From positions 181,704-245,703 of the forward strand of contig JJOH01000008.1 of the NCBI GenBank assembly GCA_000696115.1: DNA of 64,000 nucleotides. The letters run 5' to 3'. Below, one piece after another: positions 17,835 through 26,060 of this stretch; the stretch's first letter is position 1; the number at the start of each line of letters is the position of its first letter. Source of the stretch: Streptomyces olindensis. GTDB taxonomy: Bacteria; Actinomycetota; Actinomycetes; Streptomycetales; Streptomycetaceae. The position numbers were made by a program, and so were the translations under genes. The notes below the pieces were generated by a model, which worked only from the letters and a program-made list of their open reading frames with translations, had not been told where the DNA came from and did not search any database.

Positions 17835-17919
17835 CGGTAGCGGAGGGATTTGAACCCTCGGTGACTTGCGCCACACTCGCTTTCGAGGCGAGCTCCTTCG
17901 GCCGCTCGGACACGCTACC
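17835..17919 (-). tRNA. tRNA-Ser (anticodon CGA)
   Basis: On the minus strand a 7-bp acceptor stem (GGTAGCG/CGCTACC) encloses a D arm, an anticodon stem (CTCGC/GCGAG) with loop CTCGAAA giving anticodon CGA, a long variable arm typical of serine tRNAs, and a T arm with GGTTCAAAT. Discriminator G; CCA is not encoded. It reads UCG codons. Confidence 0.95.
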
Positions 17920-17986
17920 GAGGGAGACCTTACAGCAAGGTGGCGCGTGCTCCGAAATCGGTATTCGGGATCCGGCGGCCGAGGAT

Positions 17987-18418
17987 TCAGCGGTCGCGGA
18001 AGAACGCCGTGAGGAGCCGGGCGCACTCCTCGGCGAGCACGCCCTCGATCACCTCGGGGCGGTGGTTGAGCCGCCGGTCGCGGAGGAGGTCCCAGAGGGA
18101 GCCGGCCGCGCCGGCCTTCTCGTCCCGGGCGCCGTAGACGAGCCGGTCGACGCGGGACTGCTGGATCGCGCCCGCGCACATCGTGCAGGGCTCCAGGGTC
18201 ACCACGAGGGTGCAGCCGGCGAGCCGCCACGCGCCGAGTGCGGCGGCGGCCCGCCGCAGGGCGAGCACCTCCGCGTGGGCGGTGGGGTCACCGCCGGCCT
18301 CGCGTTCGTTGTGCCCGGCCGCGAGCACGGTCGTGCCGTCCGGGGCCAGGACGACGGCGCCGACGGGGACGTCCCCGCCCTGGACGGCCGCGGTGGCCTC
18401 GTCCAGGGCGAGTCGCAT
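17987..18418 (-). CDS. tadA: tRNA-specific adenosine deaminase TadA
   Basis: 143 aa zinc-dependent deaminase that converts A34 to inosine in tRNA-Arg(ACG). Zinc and catalytic residues are all present: His48-Ala-Glu50 (TAHAEVLAL) and Pro-Cys78-x-x-Cys81 (EPCTMC). Arg-rich C-terminus ends in FFRDR. Start is taken as ATG 18418; the frame stays open upstream to the overlap with the preceding gene and encodes a family-like DPVRDPWRPA, so a slightly longer protein from a weak start is possible. Next to its usual partner gene. Confidence 0.93.
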   Translation of the reverse strand: MRLALDEATAAVQGGDVPVGAVVLAPDGTTVLAAGHNEREAGGDPTAHAEVLALRRAAAALGAWRLAGCTLVVTLEPCTMCAGAIQQSRVDRLVYGARDEKAGAAGSLWDLLRDRRLNHRPEVIEGVLAEECARLLTAFFRDR

Positions 18419-18474
18419 CGCGGGCCGCCAGGGGTCCCGTACCGGATCGGGCGGTCCGGGGGTGGCGCGAGCGG

Positions 18475-19032
18475 TCAGCGGACGGTCTCCAGGGTCTCCG
18501 AGGCGCCCAGGGACTCGGCGATCTCGGTGACGGCGTCCGACGACAGCGTGCGCAGTTCCTTCTCGCTCACGCCGAGGTCCTCCAGGATCTGGGCGTCGCC
18601 CACCGGGCCGTGCGGCACGGACTCGGCGGAGCCTGCGACCGGGTCGGCGTCGTCGGACTCGTCGTCGTCGGGTTCACCGTCCTCGGTGCCGTCGAGGTCG
18701 AGGGCGTCCAGGTCGTCCCCGTCGTCCGGGTCCCGGCCGAGCAGCTCGTCGGTGAGGAGGATCTCGCCGTAGCTGCTGCGGGCAGCGGCGGCGGCGTCCG
18801 AGACGTAGATGCGAGGGTCGTCCTCGCCGTCCACGCGGACGACGCCGAACCAGGCGTCCTCCTGCTCGATGAGCACGAGCACCGTGTCCTCGTCGGGGGA
18901 GGCTTCACGGGCCAGGTCGGCCAGATCCGACAGGGTTTCCACATCGTCGAGCTCTGTGTCGCTCGCTTCCCACCCGTCTTCGGTGCGCGCGAGCAGTGCG
19001 GCGAAGTACACCGTGACTCTCCCACTGGTCAT
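18475..19032 (-). CDS. TadA-associated acidic protein
   Basis: 185 aa actinobacterial protein regularly found directly upstream of tadA. The N-terminal 110 residues look folded (VYFAALLARTEDGWEASDTE at the start). The middle (about 120-160) is extremely acidic (runs of Asp/Glu). The C-terminus is a small helical segment (ILEDLGVSEKELRTLSSDAV). The ATG at 19032 was chosen, giving MTSGRVTVYFA. The stop lies at the beginning of the open frame leading into tadA. The function is not established. Confidence 0.82.
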   Translation of the reverse strand: MTSGRVTVYFAALLARTEDGWEASDTELDDVETLSDLADLAREASPDEDTVLVLIEQEDAWFGVVRVDGEDDPRIYVSDAAAAARSSYGEILLTDELLGRDPDDGDDLDALDLDGTEDGEPDDDESDDADPVAGSAESVPHGPVGDAQILEDLGVSEKELRTLSSDAVTEIAESLGASETLETVR

Positions 19033-19286
19033 AGGCGTGCCGGTTGGGGGTCCCCCCGGCGGAGGTTGCGGGCGGGGAGTGCTCGTCCGAGCCCCACCCA
19101 CTCGGAATCGTGGCAGAAACAAGGCGTTCAGGGGACGTCTTCGGCTCCCTGTGTCCGGCAGTTTTGATCGCACGCTCGTTGCCGCCACCTGCGGATCGTA
19201 CGCGGCTTTGCCCCGCTCCACGCACGGCCACCTCGACAACGCCCGCGCGGTTCGTGATCTTCCCCGGGGGTTTCCTCACCCGTTTC

Positions 19287-19544
19287 CTACCAGCGGAAGG
19301 TGCGCATGCGCATCGCGTGGCGCAGCCGGGCGGTCTTGGCGCGGCGCGGCTGGACGCGGTCGCGCAGCTCCCGGGCCTCGGCCAGGTCGCGCAGGAACCG
19401 GGCGCGGCGCCGGCGGCGCTCGGCGTCCGACTCGTCGGTGTCGGTCGTCTCGTCCATCCGGTCGGTCTCCGGGTCCGCCCCGGGCTGTGCGCGCGGCGAC
19501 GGAACCACTCGTCGGGAATCCCGGTCGGGCATCAGGCTCACCAC
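19287..19544 (-). CDS. Small Arg-rich conserved protein, unknown function
   Basis: 85 aa; an acidic stretch (METTDTDESDAE-like) is followed by a strongly basic helix rich in Arg (RRRRRARFLRDLAEARELRD) and the end MRMRTFRW. Start GTG 19544 follows a GGGAGGG-containing leader. It sits between the tadA cluster and upp, where S. coelicolor also has a small gene in my memory. No known fold. Confidence 0.65.
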   Translation of the reverse strand: MVSLMPDRDSRRVVPSPRAQPGADPETDRMDETTDTDESDAERRRRRARFLRDLAEARELRDRVQPRRAKTARLRHAMRMRTFRW

Positions 19545-19664
19545 CCCCAGTCCGTCCCTCCCACATTCCCCCGGACGGGCGGTTTGACGCCAGCGAACGG
19601 GTGACGGCCGGGCGGCGGGCTTGCCGTGCGGCCGGGCTCATCCGGCCCGGTTACTGTTGTCGAC

Positions 19665-20300
19665 ATGCGTCTCCACGTCGTCGACCACCCCCTGGTCGCC
19701 CACAAGCTCACCACGCTGCGCGACCAGCGCACCGACTCCGCGACCTTCCGCCGTCTCGCCGACGAGCTGGTCACCCTGCTCGCCTACGAGGCCACGCGCG
19801 ACGTGCGCACCGAGCAGGTCGACATCCGGACGCCGGTGGCCGGGACCACGGGCGTGAAACTGTCCCACCCGCGCCCGCTGGTCGTGCCGATCCTGCGGGC
19901 CGGCCTCGGCATGCTGGACGGCATGGTCCGGCTGCTGCCGACCGCCGAGGTGGGCTTCCTCGGCATGATCCGCAACGAGGAGACGCTCCAGGCCTCCACG
20001 TACGCGACGCGCATGCCGGAGGACCTGTCGGGCCGTCAGGTGTACGTGCTCGACCCGATGCTCGCCACCGGCGGCACGCTGGTCGCGGCGATCCAGGAGC
20101 TGATCCGGCGCGGTGCCGACGACGTGACGGCCGTGGTGCTGCTGGCCGCGCCGGAGGGCGTGGAGGTCATGGAGCGCGAGTTGGCGGGCACGCCGGTGAC
20201 GGTGGTGACCGCGTCGGTCGACGAGCGACTGAACGAGCACGGCTACATCGTCCCGGGCCTCGGCGACGCGGGGGACCGGATGTACGGGGCGGCCGAGTAG
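19665..20300 (+). CDS. upp: Uracil phosphoribosyltransferase
   Basis: 211 aa salvage enzyme converting uracil and PRPP to UMP. The full family length is present, with [16 protein letters not shown] and the PRPP-binding loop [12 protein letters not shown], then the C-terminal uracil-binding [14 protein letters not shown]. The ATG at 19665 gives the usual N-terminus [10 protein letters not shown]. Confidence 0.97.
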   Translation: MRLHVVDHPLVAHKLTTLRDQRTDSATFRRLADELVTLLAYEATRDVRTEQVDIRTPVAGTTGVKLSHPRPLVVPILRAGLGMLDGMVRLLPTAEVGFLGMIRNEETLQASTYATRMPEDLSGRQVYVLDPMLATGGTLVAAIQELIRRGADDVTAVVLLAAPEGVEVMERELAGTPVTVVTASVDERLNEHGYIVPGLGDAGDRMYGAAE

Positions 20301-20382
20301 GCCTGGGCTCGAGGGGTCGTTACGGGCCCCAGGGCTCCTTCTGGGCCCCAGGGCTCTCTGGGCCCAGGGGTCCTTCCGGGCT
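20301..20382. repeat. Short tandem repeat / convergent terminator after upp
   Basis: Between the convergent upp and LytR_C genes the motif GGGCCCCAGGGCTC recurs about three times (20324-20360) in slightly changed form. Copies can pair with each other, so the unit may act as a bidirectional terminator. Confidence 0.55.
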
Positions 20383-21021
20383 TCAGCAGCCCTTCTTCGA
20401 CGGCGCCGGCTCGGGCCTGGCCAGCTTGGTCAGGGCCTGGTCGGCGGCCGGCTTCTTCGCCAGCTCCTTGAAGCCGTCGCCGATGACGAGGTCGACGGCG
20501 GCGCCCTTGCGGGCCGCCTCGGTGCGCCGTTCGGCGCCGGGGAGCTGGGTGCCGAGCACGGGCAGCGCGGTGTCGCGGGCGGCGGCGGGGCCGAGCAGCA
20601 CGCCGGGGCCCTTGACCTTCTTGTCGTACTCCTTGGTCGCGTTGCCCACGTCGCCGATCTTGAAGCCGCGCTTCTTCAGCTCGTCGGCGGTCTTCTTCGC
20701 CAGGCCGCTGCGGGTGGTGGCGTTGAGCACGTTGACCGTGATGGCGCGGGGCTCGGGCAGGGGCTTGGCGCTGGGCGAGGGGCTCGCCTTGGTTGCGGGG
20801 CCGCACTCCGTGCCGCCGCCGGCCGCCGAAGCCTTTCTGCCGCCGCCGGTGAAGACGTCGATGAGCTGCAGCGTGCCCCAGCCGCCCACGCCGAGCACGG
20901 TCACGGAGGCGACGGCCAGGACGACGAGCCTGCCGCGCCGCCGGGGTCGGCGCATCCGGGGGTACTTGTTGCCCTTGATGCGGTACTTGCCGCCCATGCC
21001 GGGGGGAGTCAGCATGCTCAT
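20383..21021 (-). CDS. LytR C-terminal-domain membrane protein
   Basis: 212 aa. Basic N-terminus, one membrane helix (about residues 32-55: LVVLAVASVTVLGVGGWGTL), a Ser/Pro linker, then a LytR_C domain (about 90-190) beginning ITVNVLNATTRSGLAKKTAD. This domain is often attached to or found near LytR-CpsA-Psr wall ligases, so the protein probably works at the cell envelope. The C-terminus ends in a Lys-rich tail with one Cys. Confidence 0.85.
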   Translation of the reverse strand: MSMLTPPGMGGKYRIKGNKYPRMRRPRRRGRLVVLAVASVTVLGVGGWGTLQLIDVFTGGGRKASAAGGGTECGPATKASPSPSAKPLPEPRAITVNVLNATTRSGLAKKTADELKKRGFKIGDVGNATKEYDKKVKGPGVLLGPAAARDTALPVLGTQLPGAERRTEAARKGAAVDLVIGDGFKELAKKPAADQALTKLARPEPAPSKKGC

Positions 21022-21118
21022 GAGCGCAGCGTAGTGCGCCCGGGCGACGATGCCTACTAGATGATCATTCGACGTCGCCCAGCGGAACCCGAAAGGGCCA
21101 ACCCGTGACCTGCGGGGG

Positions 21119-21415
21119 TCAGTCGAGCTCGAGCACGCGCGCGTGCAGCACCTGGCGCTGCTGGAGTGCCGCCCGCACCGCGCGGTGCAGGCCGTCCTCC
21201 AGGTAGAGGTCGCCCTGCCACTTCACGACGTGCGCGAAGAGGTCGCCGTAGAAAGTCGAGTCCTCGGCGAGGAGGGTCTCCAGGTCGAGCTGTTGTTTCG
21301 TCGTCACGAGCTGATCGAGGCGGACCGGGCGCGGCGCGACGTCCGCCCACTGCCGGGTGCTTTCCCGGCCGTGGTCGGGGTACGGCCGGCCGTTTCCGAT
21401 GCGCTTGAAGATCAC
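21119..21415 (-). CDS. Conserved actinobacterial protein (annotated VapB-like/ParB-like)
   Basis: 98 aa. Sequence features: start MIFKRIGNGRPYPDHG, a helix-strand core LDQLVTTKQQLDLETLLAED and LYLEDGLHRAVRAALQQRQV. The DGLHR context resembles the ParB/sulfiredoxin fold. I recall close relatives being labelled VapB-family antitoxin, but no toxin gene is adjacent, so that label is doubtful. It is strongly conserved in Streptomyces at this place. Confidence 0.72.
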   Translation of the reverse strand: MIFKRIGNGRPYPDHGRESTRQWADVAPRPVRLDQLVTTKQQLDLETLLAEDSTFYGDLFAHVVKWQGDLYLEDGLHRAVRAALQQRQVLHARVLELD

Positions 21416-21643
21416 ACGGAAAGCCTACCGGTCACGACCTTCCGGGCGCAGCCATGGCGACGGAGTACGACGCTGAAAAAAACCCCACAAGGGGGTACGA
21501 AACGGGAACAGGGGCGTGAATATGCCGGAGGATGAGCCCTTTCATCGGCCCCGGCTGTTCTCGGTGCTCCTGGGGGCGATTCCGTGAACCGTGCGCCTGG
21601 TTCCCCCGAACGGGTGAGGTGTCGTCGGGATTTTCCGGGCGCC

Positions 21644-21670
21644 GCGGGGGCGTCGGGCCGACGCCCCCGC
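21644..21670 (-). terminator. Terminator of small minus-strand gene
   Basis: A nearly perfect palindrome (GCGGGGGCGTCGG with CCGACGCCCCCGC) 10 bases after the stop of the small gene at 21681-21815. The rest of the gap 21416-21680 shows no gene. Confidence 0.65.
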
Positions 21671-21680
21671 CGCGGTCGGG

Positions 21681-21815
21681 TCAGCCGCGTTCCCGCTTCT
21701 TCGGGGGCTGCCGACGCGGTTTCCGCGGCTCCGGCTCGGCGTCGGCCTTGGGGGCGTTGCGGACGGCTTCCGCGCGCACGAGGGCGCGCAGGACGGCGTA
21801 CGGGTCTTGAAGCAT
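21681..21815 (-). CDS. Very small basic protein, unknown function
   Basis: 44 aa: an N-terminal helix (MLQDPYAVLRALVRAEAVRN) and a Lys/Arg/Pro-rich tail. Support: an excellent ribosome site (AGAAGGAG, 7 bases before ATG 21815), GC-rich third positions and a terminator directly after the stop. Function unknown; the tail could bind nucleic acid (inference). Confidence 0.6.
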   Translation of the reverse strand: MLQDPYAVLRALVRAEAVRNAPKADAEPEPRKPRRQPPKKRERG

Positions 21816-21875
21816 GGCTGTGCTCCTTCTGGTTCCGTGCGGGGACTGCGGGACTGAGGGACCGGCGGGGTCCGC

Positions 21876-22217
21876 TCAGCAGCGCAGGACCTCGGAACGC
21901 AGGGGGCGGGGGTCGGGCCGCGGGTCCGGTGGCGCGGGCACGGGGTGCTGTGCGGTGGGCGCGGGCCCGGGGCCCTGGAGTGGTGCAGGGCGCAGGGGGA
22001 CGGCGGCGCGGCGGGAGGCCCGGGCCGGCGGGCGCGGGGCGGTGTCGAGGACGTCGCACACGACGGTCGTGCTCTCCCCCGGGACGGTGGCCGTCGGCCC
22101 GGTGTGCGCCTCGGCGTGCGCGCCCGGCACGAGCAGGGCGAGCAGCAGCACGAGAACCCGCAGCCAGGCGCTTCGGCGGCGGCTGCCGCGGGGGACGGGC
22201 TGCGGTGCGGGGCTCAC
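21876..22217 (-). CDS. Secreted Pro-rich small protein, unknown function
   Basis: 113 aa from GTG 22217. A Sec signal peptide is visible: Arg-rich start, then WLRVLVLLLALLVPGAHAEA with an Ala-x-Ala-type cleavage site. The mature part is Pro/Arg-rich, with Cys residues in VVCDVLD and at the C-terminus. No family recognised. Confidence 0.55.
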   Translation of the reverse strand: MSPAPQPVPRGSRRRSAWLRVLVLLLALLVPGAHAEAHTGPTATVPGESTTVVCDVLDTAPRPPARASRRAAVPLRPAPLQGPGPAPTAQHPVPAPPDPRPDPRPLRSEVLRC

Positions 22218-22248
22218 GGGAGGTCGTTCCCCGGTATGAGGGCGCCGT

Positions 22249-22473
22249 TCATCGCACCGGCTGCGAGATCCGCTCGCTCGGCGTACGGCGGCCCTGAGGG
22301 GACGCGGCGTCGCCGGCGTCCTGCGGGCCCGGCTGGGTGTGACGGGGCCGTCCGTGGACGAGCGGGCCCGGGCCCTGGGGGGCGTCGGGTGCCGGGCCGT
22401 GAGGCGGGTGGGGCCCGTGGCCGCGGGAGAGGGGCGGCTCCGGAGTCCAGGAGCCGCTCGGTGGCTCGGTCAT
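22249..22473 (-). CDS. Pro/Gly-rich small protein, doubtful
   Basis: 74 aa starting MTEPPSGSWTPEPP. Third codon positions are more GC-rich in this frame than in the overlapping frame (22214-22480), which is why this one is preferred. Low complexity, no domain. It may be a disordered small protein or non-coding. Confidence 0.35.
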   Translation of the reverse strand: MTEPPSGSWTPEPPLSRGHGPHPPHGPAPDAPQGPGPLVHGRPRHTQPGPQDAGDAASPQGRRTPSERISQPVR

Positions 22474-22534
22474 GGTTCATGCTCGGACCGGCCCTGAGGG
22501 GCCCGCCACCTGGGACGGGCCGGGTGGCTGACGG

Positions 22535-23128
22535 CTACCTCCCGGCGGCCTTCGCGGCCTTGGCCGCCGCCTTCATCTCCTGCTTGTGGGCCCGTACCTT
22601 GGCCAGCGACTCGGGGCCGGTGATGTCGGCGACCGAGCGGAAGGACTTCGGCTCGCCGTAGGAGCCGGCCGCCTCGCGCCACCCGGGCGGCTGCACCCCG
22701 AGCTGCTTGCCCAGCAGGGCGAGGAAGATCTGGGCCTTCTGCTTGCCGAAGCCGGGCAGTTCCGCCAGCCGCTTCAGCAGTTCCTTGCCGGTGCCGGCGT
22801 CCTTCCAGACGGCCTCGGCGTCACCGTCGTAGTGCTCGACGAGGTACTGGCACAGCTGCTGGATGCGCTTGGCCATGGAGCCGGGGTAGCGGTGCACCGC
22901 CGGTTTCTGCGAGAGCAGCGCGGCGAAGGCCTCGGGCTCGTGCGCCGCGATCTCGTGCGCGTCCAGGTCGTCGGTGCCGAGCCGCTGGGCGATCGTCGCC
23001 GGACCCTTGAACGCCCACTCCATCGGGATCTGCTGGTCGAGCAGCATCCCGACCAGCGCGGCGAGCGGACTGCGGCCGAGCAGCGCGTCGGCCTCGGGGT
23101 CCTGGGCGAGGTGAAGAGTGACGTCCAT
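22535..23128 (-). CDS. HhH-GPD base-excision DNA glycosylase
   Basis: 197 aa nuclear protein of the endonuclease III / AlkA-like HhH-GPD superfamily that removes damaged bases. Helix-hairpin-helix region: LLKRLAELPGFGKQKAQIFL, the LPGxGxxxA hairpin. An Ala/Lys-rich helical tail ends the protein. The usual catalytic Asp after the HhH is not obvious in the expected place, so activity should be treated with care. Damage specificity unknown. Confidence 0.88.
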   Translation of the reverse strand: MDVTLHLAQDPEADALLGRSPLAALVGMLLDQQIPMEWAFKGPATIAQRLGTDDLDAHEIAAHEPEAFAALLSQKPAVHRYPGSMAKRIQQLCQYLVEHYDGDAEAVWKDAGTGKELLKRLAELPGFGKQKAQIFLALLGKQLGVQPPGWREAAGSYGEPKSFRSVADITGPESLAKVRAHKQEMKAAAKAAKAAGR

Positions 23129-23165
23129 GCCCCGATCATCCCCCGGGGCGGGCCGGGCCGCGTCC

Positions 23166-23888
23166 TCAGCCGGCCCGCCAGTAGCCCAGCGCGTGCACCC
23201 GCTGCTTGGGCAGGCCCAGTTCCTTGCGGACGTACGCCGCGAGGATCCGGGTGGTGGCCGTGTCGCAGGCGATCCAGACGTAGGGGTCGGGGGTGTCCCG
23301 GAGCAGCCCGGGCAGGTCCGACTTCACCCGGTCGACCAGGTGCGCGCCGGAGTCCTGGCGCGGGACCTTGCGCAGCTCGTGGCGGTCCGGGTCCGTGCGG
23401 AACGGCAGGGCGTCGTCGCCGCCCTCGAACCAGACGGTGGCCGGGGCGGGACCGAGCGCGTCCAGGAGCGAGTTGATGGCCGGGAGCGAGGCCGGGTCGC
23501 CGACGGCGAAGACGTGCGAGGGTGCGGGGCTCGGGTGCTCGAAGCCGGTGCCCTGGACGGTGGCCTCGATGGTGTCGCCCGGCTTCGCCGCTCGGGCCCA
23601 GTCGCTGGCGCACCCTTCGTGCAGCGCGAACTCCAGGCTGAAGGTGCCGGCCGCCGGGTCCGGGTCGACCAGGGTGTAGGCCCGCTGGTGCGGCTTGCCC
23701 GCGTTGTCGAACCAGAGCCGGACCCACATGGTGGGGTGGACGCCGGTCGCGGCGAGCAGGCCGCCGTCGGTGAAGCGCAGCCGCCGGTAGTCCGGGGTGA
23801 CGTCCTCGGCGTCCGTCACGGTGAACTCGAAGTCCTTCGCGCGCAGCAGTTTGAGGACCGCGCCCTCCCAACCCCGCCCCTGCCCCAT
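23166..23888 (-). CDS. Siderophore-interacting protein (ferric-siderophore reductase)
   Basis: 240 aa cytoplasmic flavoprotein of the SIP/ViuB family, which reduces imported ferric siderophores to release iron. FAD-binding part: about residues 20-135, with YRRLRFTDGG and QRAYTLVDPDPAAGTFSLEF (the RxYT flavin motif). NAD(P)H/SIP domain: about 140-235, with VFAVGDPASLPAINSLL and VWIACDTATTRILAAYVRKE. Start ATG 23888 (GTG 23906 possible). The divergent promoter contains a DtxR/DmdR iron box, so the gene should be on when iron is scarce. Confidence 0.93.
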   Translation of the reverse strand: MGQGRGWEGAVLKLLRAKDFEFTVTDAEDVTPDYRRLRFTDGGLLAATGVHPTMWVRLWFDNAGKPHQRAYTLVDPDPAAGTFSLEFALHEGCASDWARAAKPGDTIEATVQGTGFEHPSPAPSHVFAVGDPASLPAINSLLDALGPAPATVWFEGGDDALPFRTDPDRHELRKVPRQDSGAHLVDRVKSDLPGLLRDTPDPYVWIACDTATTRILAAYVRKELGLPKQRVHALGYWRAG

Positions 23889-23928
23889 CGCGTCTTCACC
23901 CTTCACGTACGATTTCGCCACGCATGAC

Positions 23929-23947
23929 TTAGGCAAGCCTAACCTAA
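23929..23947. promoter_or_regulatory. DtxR/DmdR1-type iron box
   Basis: TTAGGCAAGCCTAACCTAA matches the 19-bp palindromic iron-box consensus (TTAGGTTAGGCTAACCTAA) at 16 of 19 positions. It lies 41 bases from the SIP start and 20 bases from the acylase start, so an iron-loaded DmdR repressor could shut both directions. Confidence 0.85.
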
Positions 23948-23966
23948 AGCAAAGAAGGGGCACAGC

Positions 23967-26060
23967 GTGGCCACCGAGATCTACCGTGATGCCTGGGGCA
24001 TTCCGCATCTGCGCGCGGGCAGCGCGGCCGGACTCGCCCACGCCCAGGGCCTCGTCACCGCCCGCGACCGGGCCTGGCAGCTGGAGGTCGAGCGCCACCG
24101 GGCGCGGGGCACCTCGGCGTCCTTCCTCGGCGAGAGCGCCCTGGCCTGGGACCGGTTCGCCAGACGCGCCAGACTCGACGACACCGCGAGACGCTGCTTC
24201 GCGCGGCTGGAGGGGCAGGACCCGGAGACGGCCGCGTGGGTGCGGGCGTACGTCGACGGGGTCAACGCGGGACTGGCCGAAGGCGCGGGTGCGGCCCCCG
24301 AGTTCGCCCGCACCGGCCTCACCCCCGGCCGCTGGGAGCCCTGGACCCCCCTCGGCGTCTGGCTCGCCACGCACATCCTCTTCGCCGGGTTCCCCGCCAA
24401 GCTCTGGCGCGAGCACGTCGTCTCCCACCTCGGCGCGGAGGCCGCCGGCCTGTTCGCCACCGACGGCCCCGGCACCTCCGGCAGCAACGGCTGGCTGGTC
24501 GGCGGCGAGCGGACGGTCACCGGGCAGGCGGTCATCGCCGGCGACCCGCACCGCTGGATCGAGGACCCCGGCGTCTACCAGCAGATCCGCCTCTCCTGCC
24601 CCGAGTTCGACGTCGTGGGCCTCGCCGTCCCGGGCGTCCCCGGCATCGCCCACTTCGGGCACGCCGGCACGGTCGCCTGGGCCATCACCAACGCCATGGC
24701 CGACTACCAGGACCTGTACCGGGAGCGGCTGCGGCGCACCGGCGCCGGAGTGGAGGCGCTGGACCCGGACGGCGTCTGGCGGCGGGCGGTCCGGCACACG
24801 GAGGTCGTCGAGGTCGCGGGCGAGGAGCCGGTCGAGGTCGAGGTGATCGAGACCGACCGGGGCCCGGTGGTGATCGGCGGCCCTGAGGGCCTGGACGGCG
24901 GCACCACCGACCCGGGCCTGCCCCCGGTCGCCGTCAGTCTGCGCTACCCGCCCCGGGTCACCGGCGACCTCGGCTTCGATGCCCTGCTGCCGCTGCTGCG
25001 GGCCCGCCGGGTCGCCGACGTGGACCGGGCCTTCGACCGCTGGGCCGAGCCGGTCAACGTCGTCCAGGCCGCCGACACCGAGGGCGGTGTGCTGCACCGC
25101 GTGGCCGGGTTCGTGCCGCTGCGCGCCGAGGCCAACCGGCTGCGGCTGGTGCCCGCCTGGGAGCCCGGCCACGAGTGGCACGGCCGACAGGAGACGCCCC
25201 GCGCCGGGCTCACCGACGGCGTCGCCGTCATGGCGAACCAGCGCGGCCCGGCTTCACCCCTCGGCGTCGAGTTCGCCCCGCCCCACCGCCACGACCGCAT
25301 CGCCGCGCTGCTCGCGGGCCGGGAGCGCTGGTCCGCCGCCGACATGCCCGCCGTCCACACGGACACGTACCTCGCCTCCGCGACCGCCCTGCTGGAGCAC
25401 CTGAAGTCCCTCGGCGACCTCAGCCCCGAGGCCCGCGCCCTGCGGGACCGGCTCCTCGGCTGGGACCGCCGCATGGACGCCGGCAGCGCCGACGCGGCCC
25501 TGTACGCGGCGGTGCGTGGCGCGGTCGTACGGAAGCTGGCGGCGCACCCGGCGTTCGCCGCGCTGGCGACCCCGCCGGCGTACCCCGAGGTGTTCCTGCC
25601 CTGGCTGGCCCTCGTCCCCCGCGTCGGCTTCGCCCTCGAACACCTGCTGGCCGCCGGGGAGCTGTACGGGATCGACCGCCCGGCGGCCGTCCGCGCGGCG
25701 ATCGAGGAGGTGGCCGCGCAGCCGCCGACCGGAGTCTGGGGCGACACCCACCGGCTCGCCCCGTGGCGGGCGCTGGAGCCGGAGCAGCCGTACGACGAAC
25801 CGGGGCTGTCCGGCGACCACGACTGCGTGCTGTGCACCTCGGGCGTCCCGGGCCTCACCGACCGGGCCGCGCGGGGCCCGGCCGCCCGGTACGTCTGGGA
25901 CCTGGCCCGGCGCGAGGACAGCCGCTGGGTGGTCCCCCTCGGCGCCTCGGGCGTGCCCGGCTCGCCCCACCACCGCGACCAGCTCCCCCTCTGGCTCGGG
26001 GGAGACCTCGTCCCGGTCGTCACCGACTGGGCGCAGCTGACGAAGGAGACCGATGTCTGA
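23967..26060 (+). CDS. Penicillin-acylase-family Ntn hydrolase, iron-box controlled
   Basis: 697 aa amidohydrolase of the penicillin acylase/PvdQ family. Such proteins self-cleave before a nucleophile serine; here GTSGSNGWLVGG gives Gly172-Ser173-Asn174, so Ser173 should become the beta-chain N-terminus. Alpha-chain: residues 1-172 (IYRDAWGIPHLRA at the start). Later conserved parts include GVPGIAHFGHAGTVAWAITN. Unusually there is no signal peptide: GTG 23967 with AAGAAGGGG leads directly into the mature-like sequence. It starts 20 bases from the iron box and overlaps a siderophore-type acetyltransferase gene, so a role in maturing or recycling an acylated siderophore, as PvdQ does for pyoverdine, is a good inference. 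Confidence 0.9.
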   Translation: MATEIYRDAWGIPHLRAGSAAGLAHAQGLVTARDRAWQLEVERHRARGTSASFLGESALAWDRFARRARLDDTARRCFARLEGQDPETAAWVRAYVDGVNAGLAEGAGAAPEFARTGLTPGRWEPWTPLGVWLATHILFAGFPAKLWREHVVSHLGAEAAGLFATDGPGTSGSNGWLVGGERTVTGQAVIAGDPHRWIEDPGVYQQIRLSCPEFDVVGLAVPGVPGIAHFGHAGTVAWAITNAMADYQDLYRERLRRTGAGVEALDPDGVWRRAVRHTEVVEVAGEEPVEVEVIETDRGPVVIGGPEGLDGGTTDPGLPPVAVSLRYPPRVTGDLGFDALLPLLRARRVADVDRAFDRWAEPVNVVQAADTEGGVLHRVAGFVPLRAEANRLRLVPAWEPGHEWHGRQETPRAGLTDGVAVMANQRGPASPLGVEFAPPHRHDRIAALLAGRERWSAADMPAVHTDTYLASATALLEHLKSLGDLSPEARALRDRLLGWDRRMDAGSADAALYAAVRGAVVRKLAAHPAFAALATPPAYPEVFLPWLALVPRVGFALEHLLAAGELYGIDRPAAVRAAIEEVAAQPPTGVWGDTHRLAPWRALEPEQPYDEPGLSGDHDCVLCTSGVPGLTDRAARGPAARYVWDLARREDSRWVVPLGASGVPGSPHHRDQLPLWLGGDLVPVVTDWAQLTKETDV

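Noticed and set aside
21119..21415. VapB antitoxin of a toxin-antitoxin pair
   Set aside because: No toxin gene or PIN domain next to it; the gene is a conserved single.
22214..22480. Alternative 88-codon frame overlapping the small gene at 22249-22473
   Set aside because: Its third codon positions are less GC-rich than in the chosen frame, though its stop overlaps the next start (GTGA), so it is not fully excluded.
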